Shown: piece after piece, positions 41,216 to 48,230 of the stretch
Numbering within the stretch: position 1 is the stretch's first letter
Layout of the letters: the number at the start of each line of letters is the position of its first letter
Source of the DNA: Desulfovibrio sp.
GTDB taxonomy: Bacteria; Desulfobacterota; Desulfovibrionia; Desulfovibrionales; Desulfovibrionaceae
DNA length: 48,230 bases
Direction of reading: 5' to 3'
Assembly: GCA_031273845.1 (NCBI GenBank)
Contig: JAISRC010000037.1
Coordinates: forward strand, 1 to 48,230
The notes under the pieces: model-generated
Told to the model about the DNA's origin: nothing
What the model saw: the letters and a program-made list of their open reading frames with translations, nothing else
The model's database searches: none
Program-made: the position numbers and the translations under genes

Positions 41216-42102
41216 CTATAAGCTCCGATACACCACGATAGAACAGGACACTCCTTTGCTGTCCAGCAAGAAAACTTACTTCCAACACATACTGTCTCAG
41301 GATCAGGCAGAAAAGTCTCATCATCCAACCCACGCTTGAACAACTCAACTTTATTTTCTATCAATTTAATAAAGACCGGCGATTTAACTACATGAAACGC
41401 CTTGAACGGCAATTTTTTGACTGTATGCTTCTTACTTACATAAATAACAAGACCTCGCTCGGTGTTAACTCTTATAGGTAAAGTATCATCCAACCCGATA
41501 TACTTCATGTATCCAACTACCTGAATAGCGTGTTCGGCTTTCGGGCTACTAAGCCTATCAAATTCATCACCATTAATAGATTTAAAATCGGCAATACGAA
41601 TATCGCCGGGGCCAACATTAACAAACATATCCGGATGACCGGAAACAGGAATATCCTCCGGCAACTTTAATGAATGCTCACTGTATACAAATGCGCTTTT
41701 TAAAGCATTGCACTTAGGACATTTTTCCTTCGGCTTTGTGCCGAATTGCCTATGCCCGCAAGCACGGCATCTCCACCATCCAAGACGCTTATCCCCAAAA
41801 TACGCATTGGTGTTTTGCATAAAATCATGAATACCCGTTCCGCTGTCAAAAGTTACCCGCAACCCCAATGGAACCCTGATTTCAGCCGTAATAGACCGCC
41901 TAAGACCAATAAGCCGCTCCCTAACGCAAACACCCGCAATACTGGATAAACGTAATTTTCTGCTATAAGTATGCTGTTCGACACGTCCTGAAAGATTAAG
42001 CAACCTGTGCGCCAATAAAGATGGATCAACAACTCCGTCTATATCAGACTGAGATTTAACCGAAGGCTCCATACGCAAATATCTGACATTTCCGACACTC
42101 AT
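41212..42102 (-). CDS. PD-(D/E)XK exonuclease, Cas4/RecB-like, with zinc ribbon and possible Fe-S cysteines
   Basis: GHPDMFVNVGPGDIRIADFKS catalytic core, WRCRACGHRQFGTKPKEKCPKC ribbon, N-terminal C plus C-terminal C-x5-C-x5-C. Confidence 0.75.
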   Translation of the reverse strand: MSVGNVRYLRMEPSVKSQSDIDGVVDPSLLAHRLLNLSGRVEQHTYSRKLRLSSIAGVCVRERLIGLRRSITAEIRVPLGLRVTFDSGTGIHDFMQNTNAYFGDKRLGWWRCRACGHRQFGTKPKEKCPKCNALKSAFVYSEHSLKLPEDIPVSGHPDMFVNVGPGDIRIADFKSINGDEFDRLSSPKAEHAIQVVGYMKYIGLDDTLPIRVNTERGLVIYVSKKHTVKKLPFKAFHVVKSPVFIKLIENKVELFKRGLDDETFLPDPETVCVGSKFSCWTAKECPVLSWCIGAYR

Positions 42103-42111
42103 ACTGACACC

Positions 42112-42588
42112 TTATCTTTTTTTATTAAACCAAGAAAAATATTCGGGTGGAATCAATAATAGACGCTCTTCCCCCAAAATTTTTTGAGCCTTAATAAATT
42201 TATTCATAGCACCTATGTGCCACAAACCTTTCACCTCCAAAAAAATATTTGACTTAGGCGCAAAAAAATCAGGAACATACCATTTATTTTTTCCAACCGG
42301 GATCATTACTACTTCATACATCATAGGTATTTTCCATTGCTCTACGATATGTTCCGCAAATTCACTCTCAAGCTTGGAGCGAAAAGACCGTCTAAGCGCA
42401 GGAGAATAATATATTCTCGGTGTCGCAATTTTTGCCGGTACCATTCCTACGTCCCAAGAAGGCAAATCTTCATTTTGCCGACAAACAATGAAATTGAATA
42501 AACATTCCTCAGAACAGAATACCATGCCCGGAACTTTCATCCTTTTGCGTTTAAGCGCAAAATAGCTATTACAACGAGCACAATACAT
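42112..42588 (-). CDS. VSR/Endo I-like PD-(D/E)XK endonuclease with N-terminal zinc finger
   Basis: KNKWYVPDFFAPKSNIFLEVKG nuclease motif; CARCNSYF...VFCSEEC zinc module. Confidence 0.7.
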   Translation of the reverse strand: MYCARCNSYFALKRKRMKVPGMVFCSEECLFNFIVCRQNEDLPSWDVGMVPAKIATPRIYYSPALRRSFRSKLESEFAEHIVEQWKIPMMYEVVMIPVGKNKWYVPDFFAPKSNIFLEVKGLWHIGAMNKFIKAQKILGEERLLLIPPEYFSWFNKKR

Positions 42589-42591
42589 TAT

Positions 42592-43932
42592 TTACCCCTG
42601 CGGATTGCTTATCATATTAACTCTAATTTCACTTCGGTTCATAATAGATTCAACAGCAAGTTTCTTGGCCCGCTGAACAACGAAATACCTAAAAATATCA
42701 TCTCCACCCTCTAAAACTTCTCCACTGGCAGCCTCGACATATCGGCCTGTACGAAACATTTCCTCAATGTCGGAAAGCACCCGGAAAATCATATCAGCGC
42801 CCTTAAGCTCATATCCCCTCGGCGTCTTCTCAAGCATGCCGATTTCTTTCGCGACGGCGATAGCCGCCCCTGCATCCAAACAAGCCCCAGACTCATACCC
42901 TTCCCAATCCCGCAAAACGATTTTATATTCAGCCTTGCCCGCCAAAATAAGAACCTGCTGCTTGGACTCGGCCCCCAAAAAAGAAACGGAAAAACGGGCG
43001 ACATTTTTCATGCCGTCCGCTTTGTCCTTTTCGCCTTTGTCACTGTCCACAGAAAGCTGGTTGACGCGCATAGACAACCTGTGCCCATGCTTGGCCGCAA
43101 GCCCGCCCGGAGTTTTCTCGGAAGGCTCCCATTTTCCAGCCCCGATATTAGCCCTGACTTGATTGATAAAAATTAAACCGACAAGATGCCCTCGCCTGAA
43201 CTCCCGAACCAATAAAGACGATATGCGCCGAAAAAGTTTACTGACCAACCTGGATTGCGCCCCCACCTGAAAATCCTCATAAGCGCCATCAAGCTCAGCC
43301 TTGGGGAGAAGCGCGGCAATACTGTCCATAATGACCAATCCGCAATCATCCGCCCGAATAGCCGCCTCCACCATCTCACACGCCTGCTCCCCGTACTCAG
43401 GAATGCCGATAATCAAATTGTCCTGAGTATCATACCCAAGCGTGTTGAAATACAATTCATCCGGAGGCAACCCTTCAAGGTGGCATAAAAAAGTCTTCTG
43501 AATCAACCGTGACCCGCACTCGCAATCCAAGCGACCTTTTTTGCAGGTATCACATTTCTCAACCAGCTCAGTTTTATGAGAGCACTCCCCGGCAGGCTTG
43601 CCGCAAGTCGGACAAACGTCGATAAAATCAGGATCGACGCACTTACACAACGCGACAGGTTGCAAGCACCGCATACACGTTTTTGTAAGGTTCTTGGCTA
43701 TCAAATACGCCAAGGTGGACTTCCCCCCTTGGTACAATCCGTACAACTGCGTTGGCTGATTGCAGGGAATACCGCCCCCGGAAGCATAATCAACCGGAAA
43801 AATCCCGGTAGGGATACGGGGAAAGTCTATAAGATTGCCGTTATCCTCCCCCAAAACCTGTGCGCCGGATAAAATGTTTCCGGACCCTATTCTTGAAGAT
43901 TTCCGCAATATCTGATTAAGCCCCGGCATCAC
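42592..43932 (-). CDS. RecA/UvsX-like recombinase with inserted triple zinc-knuckle-like module
   Basis: Walker A GLYQGGKST, Walker B GLVIMDSIAALLP, LIFINQVRANIG, PGGLAAKHGHRLSMRV; Cys-rich insert after Walker A. Confidence 0.88.
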   Translation of the reverse strand: MMPGLNQILRKSSRIGSGNILSGAQVLGEDNGNLIDFPRIPTGIFPVDYASGGGIPCNQPTQLYGLYQGGKSTLAYLIAKNLTKTCMRCLQPVALCKCVDPDFIDVCPTCGKPAGECSHKTELVEKCDTCKKGRLDCECGSRLIQKTFLCHLEGLPPDELYFNTLGYDTQDNLIIGIPEYGEQACEMVEAAIRADDCGLVIMDSIAALLPKAELDGAYEDFQVGAQSRLVSKLFRRISSLLVREFRRGHLVGLIFINQVRANIGAGKWEPSEKTPGGLAAKHGHRLSMRVNQLSVDSDKGEKDKADGMKNVARFSVSFLGAESKQQVLILAGKAEYKIVLRDWEGYESGACLDAGAAIAVAKEIGMLEKTPRGYELKGADMIFRVLSDIEEMFRTGRYVEAASGEVLEGGDDIFRYFVVQRAKKLAVESIMNRSEIRVNMISNPQG

Positions 43933-44309
43933 AAAATCTCCTCTATGCCGACATCCTCAGACTCGGAATCAGTCAATGCGCCGGTAATACGCGAAGCCTC
44001 GTCCTCAAGTCTGTCCGCTACATATTCAAATAATTTTGGGTATATCCCCAAAACTTCCTCACGATAGCAAGGAATCTCAACGGACACTGTGATACGGGCG
44101 GACTCATAATTCCCCATATTAATCGTTCTGCCGAGACTGACACCAACTTTGGCCGGAACCGTAGCAAACGGCCTGACTTCTATATGTTCAGCGACTTCAG
44201 AATCCTGCCCGAAAGCAGTTCTAGACACCGTTATCCGGGCTTCCGTGCCGAGAACTGTCTTTGCCTGCGCCCCCTGAGTTTTTTGTCGATTTATAACTCC
44301 GGTGTTCAT
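43929..44309 (-). CDS. hypothetical phage protein
   Basis: 126-aa ORF with strong RBS (GGAAGGAGAGAG) before ATG 44309; ATG overlap with recA-like gene. Confidence 0.6.
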   Translation of the reverse strand: MNTGVINRQKTQGAQAKTVLGTEARITVSRTAFGQDSEVAEHIEVRPFATVPAKVGVSLGRTINMGNYESARITVSVEIPCYREEVLGIYPKLFEYVADRLEDEASRITGALTDSESEDVGIEEIL

Positions 44310-44730
44310 ATCTCTCTCCTTCCCACTTAGGCCAGTGTGTTTTAAGATATTCAGCCATTTTTACGAAATTAACATACTCTTTGCCCGCATTATCAACTGT
44401 ACCGTATATTTTCGCCTGCATCAAACAAGATACCTGCTCAACTGTATAACAATTCCAACATAAAATTGATTTAGTACGTTCTATAGCTTTGACAGCAATT
44501 AAATATTCGAGCGTCTTCCTACGGATTCCTGTCATTTTCTGCGCTTCCATTGAAGGAATTAAACCTTCCCTCGCAAGACTACGATTATGTGAAGCCCTAT
44601 AACCTCCGGCTTTATGATATTTTTTTGCATATTCACGGCTTTTTTCTTTTGCTCCTGGGAGCTTCATATATCTAGCCATTTTACGGCGTAATTTATCATT
44701 AGAATTAATAGTCTGTAATATATTCGGCAT
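44221..44730 (-). CDS. hypothetical phage protein with possible MerR-like HTH
   Basis: LIPSMEAQKMTGIRRKTLEYLIAVKAI; overlaps next gene by 89 nt. Confidence 0.5.
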   Translation of the reverse strand: MPNILQTINSNDKLRRKMARYMKLPGAKEKSREYAKKYHKAGGYRASHNRSLAREGLIPSMEAQKMTGIRRKTLEYLIAVKAIERTKSILCWNCYTVEQVSCLMQAKIYGTVDNAGKEYVNFVKMAEYLKTHWPKWEGERYEHRSYKSTKNSGGAGKDSSRHGSPDNGV

Positions 44731-44733
44731 TAC

Positions 44734-47103
44734 CTACTCCACTGCAAAAAGCTTGGCCTTGGCGACATCTTTATAGTATTTCTGTCGACTTCTGGCCCAT
44801 CGGATGCAATCATCGTAAACAGTATCAATAATATCCAACACAACAGGTTCTTTGACATCCTCACACAAGCGCAATATGCGTCCGACAGATTGTGCGGCAT
44901 CGGATAAAGGTGTAGCGAATACCAATGCCCGTAAGTTAGGCACGTCAACCCCCATTGCCATAACACCATAAGTAGCAAGAATTATTTTACTGTTTTTTAA
45001 TATCAACTGCCTGTCCGCATCTTTGCTTTTTCCGGTAAATAATCCAACGTCATTCAGCTTTATACCATGCTTTTTTGTCAATATATCACGCAAGAAATTT
45101 AACTGTTCAATACGATCTGAAAAAATAAGCACCCTTCTATCCGATTCGACAAATTTTTTAACATACACGGCAATGAGCGCGTTGCGCGACAAGTCTTTTG
45201 CTAATTCAGAAATAAGTATGCCCCGCCTATACTTTGCCTCTTTCATCTTACCGACAAAAGAATGCTTTACCTTGGCTTTATAAGCCCGCAAAAAAACCTT
45301 CGGTGATACAAGCGTATTCAATTTTGAAGGGGATAAATATGTCTGGGCAATGCTTAACTTGAAAACATCCTGCATCCCGTCTTTACGATTAGGCGTAGCC
45401 GACATGCCTATACGAAAATATGACGGAAACAAATTTATAGTATGGCTAAAAGTCTCCGCACCTACAACATGACAATTGTGCATGACATACCCATCGCAGA
45501 CAAATAGCTGATCTTCAGAATCAACACTTATATCGAATAGCTCTTGCACTCCAAGAGAAACAACAGACTTGACCATCTCAATAGACAGGCCGTCAATTAT
45601 ATTTTTGCGCTTAGAACTGCTCCATACAGCCGGGGAAGAAATCGGCACGCCAAATATTTTCACAAATCGGTCTGCGCTACTTCCGCAGACCAGCAACCGC
45701 CATCTTGAATCATACTTTTTACGTGTATACTCATTGACAGATGCCCTTATACCATACCGCGCAAGCATCTCACGTAACTGTCTAACCGGACGTTCACAAA
45801 CCAAGTCTAATCCGATCTGCTTGTGGCTTTCATTTATATAACCTTCGGCATCAAATATGCCCTTGATAAAAGAAAAACTAGCTGATTTATATAAGATATC
45901 AGGAATAACAAAAGAACGCTTGTCGCCTATTGGAAGGACAAATTTTTTGGCAAAATAATGTGTAAAATGCTGGTCAAACCATATAGTCAGATCTCCTCGA
46001 CAATTATAGGAAAAGCACAAAGAAAGATGACCAAATTTATCTTTGAAAAAATCTATCCATTTTTGCTTTGTCTTACCAAACATGAACTTCAAAAGTCGCT
46101 GTGACGGATATTGACTATCTTGGATATGACCATCTCCTAGATACAAACCCGCTAAATACTCATCTCCTACAAAATCATTATTAGCGAATTCAGTATTTAC
46201 ACTGAATAAAAAATGTTCTGCCTCCCCGGCCGGAACTTCTATATAGCGACTCGTGCCGCAACTATTATGCCAAAGCCTGGTATGCACAGGATGGTCAGAA
46301 CTGATAGTAAATTGCTTTCCAGTTCTGAGCGTTACCTGCACAGCCTCTTTGAGTGTTGACCTCTTGGCTGCCACAGTTACAAACTTGCCTTTATGATTCA
46401 AAATTTTGTCACCAACTTTCAAGTCTCTCAAAGAGACGATACCCTCGACAGTGTAAACTTGATGGTTTCCGCCAATACATTCGTCCCATACGACCGCGCC
46501 GAAATATTTCTTGAAAGCATCAAGGTATTTGTCTTTAGCAAGACTGTGAATCATGCCGATAACAATCTTTTTGCCTTCAAACGCACATATATCTTGTTGA
46601 GCGATGCCTATATCGTCCATAGTCAGATTTGTCATAGACAAAAGAACATCTACCCACTGACAAATTAAAAAATCTCGCGGGACAATAATAAGCGCGGTAG
46701 TATGTAATTCAAGAAGCATCCGCGCGGCGACAAGGCTTTTCCCCCACCCGGTAGCCGCCTCAAGCAAAAATCCCGTAGCGCCGTTTTGCATCCGGATGCA
46801 AAAATCGGAAAATACCGGCACCTGATTCGGACGAAGCTCAAAACCCTTGCACATATCAAAATTCACGCGCTCTCCCCGCACTCGTAAATCTCGAACGGTT
46901 GAGGCCATGTTTGCCATGTCTTTATGATAATAAAGCGGGAATCCAAAATACGCCGGGGTTTCCTTATAAATTTCAATAGCCTTCTTATCCGCAAATTTTG
47001 ATCTCACCCTAAAACGAGAACGCAATGCCCTAAGAGAATCGGCTGAAATATCCACCTTAGGCACAAACGCATGTGTGGATAAAATTATCTCACTATAAAC
47101 CAC
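44734..47103 (-). CDS. superfamily II DExH helicase (UvsW-like) interrupted by an in-frame intein
   Basis: Motif I EAATGWGKSL, Ia IIVPRDFLICQW, II WDE[intein]CH, III GMSATPNRKDG, VI DAAQSVGRILR. Confidence 0.92.
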   Translation of the reverse strand: MVYSEIILSTHAFVPKVDISADSLRALRSRFRVRSKFADKKAIEIYKETPAYFGFPLYYHKDMANMASTVRDLRVRGERVNFDMCKGFELRPNQVPVFSDFCIRMQNGATGFLLEAATGWGKSLVAARMLLELHTTALIIVPRDFLICQWVDVLLSMTNLTMDDIGIAQQDICAFEGKKIVIGMIHSLAKDKYLDAFKKYFGAVVWDECIGGNHQVYTVEGIVSLRDLKVGDKILNHKGKFVTVAAKRSTLKEAVQVTLRTGKQFTISSDHPVHTRLWHNSCGTSRYIEVPAGEAEHFLFSVNTEFANNDFVGDEYLAGLYLGDGHIQDSQYPSQRLLKFMFGKTKQKWIDFFKDKFGHLSLCFSYNCRGDLTIWFDQHFTHYFAKKFVLPIGDKRSFVIPDILYKSASFSFIKGIFDAEGYINESHKQIGLDLVCERPVRQLREMLARYGIRASVNEYTRKKYDSRWRLLVCGSSADRFVKIFGVPISSPAVWSSSKRKNIIDGLSIEMVKSVVSLGVQELFDISVDSEDQLFVCDGYVMHNCHVVGAETFSHTINLFPSYFRIGMSATPNRKDGMQDVFKLSIAQTYLSPSKLNTLVSPKVFLRAYKAKVKHSFVGKMKEAKYRRGILISELAKDLSRNALIAVYVKKFVESDRRVLIFSDRIEQLNFLRDILTKKHGIKLNDVGLFTGKSKDADRQLILKNSKIILATYGVMAMGVDVPNLRALVFATPLSDAAQSVGRILRLCEDVKEPVVLDIIDTVYDDCIRWARSRQKYYKDVAKAKLFAVE
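45475..46479 (-). other. intein (335 aa) with LAGLIDADG homing endonuclease
   Basis: N-terminal C-IGGNHQVYTVEGIVSLRDLKVGD, block B SSDHPVHT, LAGLYLGDGHI and IKGIFDAEGYI dodecapeptides, C-terminal DGYVMHN followed by +1 Cys; exteins rejoin to WDECHVVGAE. Confidence 0.95.
46784..46803. repeat. 20-bp palindrome copy 4 TTTTGCATCCGGATGCAAAA
   Basis: Inside helicase gene, encoding FCIRMQ (different frame from copy 3). Confidence 0.95.
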
Positions 47104-47124
47104 TCTCTATCCCCTTTATTTATA

Positions 47125-47150
47125 CGGGGCCAAGTATCCACCCGGCCCCG
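47125..47150 (-). terminator. stem-loop between SSB-like and helicase genes (attenuator/weak terminator)
   Basis: CGGGGCC-N12-GGCCCCG followed by TATAAATAAA on the minus strand. Confidence 0.4.
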
Positions 47151-47166
47151 CAAGCAGCCGCGTCTA

Positions 47167-47889
47167 TCAAAGCAAGTCTTCTATGTTATCCTCAGAATAT
47201 TCCTGAGAACCGCCCGTAACCCCTGCAACCGCGCCCTGATAATCATCAGACCCGACAGGAGGAGCCTGACCGGAAATTTTCCGGAGTTCCTCAACCGACT
47301 TGGGAGCAAAGAGAGCGAGATAATCAAACGGCTTAATCCAATCCGCATCGGATTCTTTCGAGTCCTTCGGCTTGAATTTTATAAGGTCTTTCTGGGAAAG
47401 CTTTTTGATAAATTCCAAGTCCTCCCCCGTCCGGCATTCTTCTTTCTTGTCCCTCGTAAACAAGAATACCGCGCCGGTCAGATTGCCCTTCAACTGTTCG
47501 TTCTCGCGCTTACGCGCGAGCTTGTTGACCACGGTTGGCTTGATCACAAGCAGTTTTTTCTGGTTCTTGATAGAACCCCCGCTTTTTGTCTGATACTCAC
47601 TGTGGTCAATGACTGTATAAGCGCAACCGTAAGATACGGAAATACCCGCATCACACAATGGGCATTCATCAAAGTCTCTGCGGCAAGTAAAATAATGACC
47701 CCACTTGCCGTCAATCTGAAGCTCATGCTCATGAAAATAGAACCCATTTGAGTCCAGAAATGTAACCTTTGCCGAAGTGTTCGGCTTAAGAAAAAATCTG
47801 CGCGGCCCATATTCTTTTTGCCGCTCCTCCTGAATTTTTTGCACTTGTTTATAACCTTCGTCACCAGTTTTGTACCATTCACTAGACAT
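47167..47889 (-). CDS. gp32-like single-stranded DNA-binding protein with zinc site and acidic tail
   Basis: GHYFTCRRDFDECPLCDAG (H/C-x6-C-x2-C), acidic C-terminal YSEDNIEDLL. Confidence 0.75.
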   Translation of the reverse strand: MSSEWYKTGDEGYKQVQKIQEERQKEYGPRRFFLKPNTSAKVTFLDSNGFYFHEHELQIDGKWGHYFTCRRDFDECPLCDAGISVSYGCAYTVIDHSEYQTKSGGSIKNQKKLLVIKPTVVNKLARKRENEQLKGNLTGAVFLFTRDKKEECRTGEDLEFIKKLSQKDLIKFKPKDSKESDADWIKPFDYLALFAPKSVEELRKISGQAPPVGSDDYQGAVAGVTGGSQEYSEDNIEDLL

Positions 47890-47956
47890 CTTTTTACTCC
47901 TTGTTTTTTTTGTTTTTTAACATTTTTTAAGCCGGTTATTCTTAAACCGTAAACGC

Positions 47957-47984
47957 ATAATACCATATTTAAAATATGATGCAA
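47957..47984 (-). promoter_or_regulatory. candidate promoter TTGCAT-N16-TATTAT
   Basis: Upstream of SSB-like gene. Confidence 0.5.
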
Positions 47985-48146
47985 ATGAGATTATAAAAAT
48001 TTTGTGGGAAGTACAACGAATTTATAAAAAATATCGTCAATAAGGCAGGAGTTGAAATAGCCTATAAATAATCTTCAATCTTACGAATAATATTGGCCCG
48101 CCCTGACTTTAATATTTGTAACCGCTCACAGGGGTCTAGACAAGAT

Positions 48147-48230
48147 CTAGAATTTAGGTTTATTGAAAGCCATGGACTCTGCCACTTCGCCAAATATTCC
48201 CCTGAGTGCTGAGGTACTCAGTCGCACACC
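48147..48230 (-). CDS. partial CDS (C-terminus ...GVRLSTSALRGIFGEVAESMAFNKPKF*), continues beyond the right edge
   Basis: Open minus-strand frame to the window edge ending TAG at 48147; too short for the ORF track. Confidence 0.45.
   Translation of the reverse strand, partial: GVRLSTSALRGIFGEVAESMAFNKPKF

Larger units (their letters stand above)
28922..48230. mobile_element. integrated temperate phage/prophage-like element (left end; right end outside window)
   Basis: tRNA-Gln 3' end followed by tyrosine integrase, AT-rich composition shift, terminase and a phage replication/recombination gene block. Confidence 0.85.

Noticed and set aside
43507-43683. Possible second intein in the RecA-like gene
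   Set aside because: Insert is only ~55-60 aa, lacks splicing motifs and LAGLIDADG; regular Cys pattern indicates metal-binding modules.
48060-48200. tRNA-like region near the right edge (TCTAG-loop-CTAGA stem)
   Set aside because: No consistent acceptor, D- or T-arm could be built; the segment is better explained by a partial CDS terminus plus intergenic DNA.

Overview
The window has two parts. Positions 1 to about 28,920 are GC-rich bacterial chromosome, probably Desulfovibrionaceae-like (inferred from the homotrimeric porin and gene content). This part carries a zraSR-type two-component system with divergent zraP, asd, aat, a shikimate kinase, a Cu+-ATPase with a C-terminal CopZ-like domain, gpsA, a Zn-alcohol dehydrogenase, a porin, a sigma-54-type TRAP transporter + eutBC operon, a citrate-to-2-oxoglutarate cluster (HMGL-like/Re-citrate-synthase-like protein with C-terminal Cache-like domain, icd, aconitase-family hydratase), umuDC and an FMN reductase. 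From about 28,922 to the right edge lies an AT-rich element next to tRNA-Gln(CUG). It starts with a tyrosine integrase and continues with a long, nearly unidirectional minus-strand phage block: MazG-like, terminase, ParB-like, Ycf46-like AAA+, RuvC, sigma factor, Cas4-like and VSR-like nucleases, RecA-like recombinase, DExH helicase and gp32-like SSB. The strongest unusual signals are: (i) a perfect 20-bp palindrome TTTTGCATCCGGATGCAAAA at four dispersed sites in the element, two of them inside genes in different reading frames; (ii) a 335-aa LAGLIDADG intein inside the DECH box of the helicase; (iii) a RecA-like protein with three tandem C-x2-C-x6-C-x-[C/H] modules inserted just after Walker A; (iv) a 54-bp tandem repeat across the eutB/eutC junction that is read in two frames; (v) a (CAA)22 tract in the predicted 5' UTR of a sigma-54-driven zraP. 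All calls come from reading the sequence; no database search was run.
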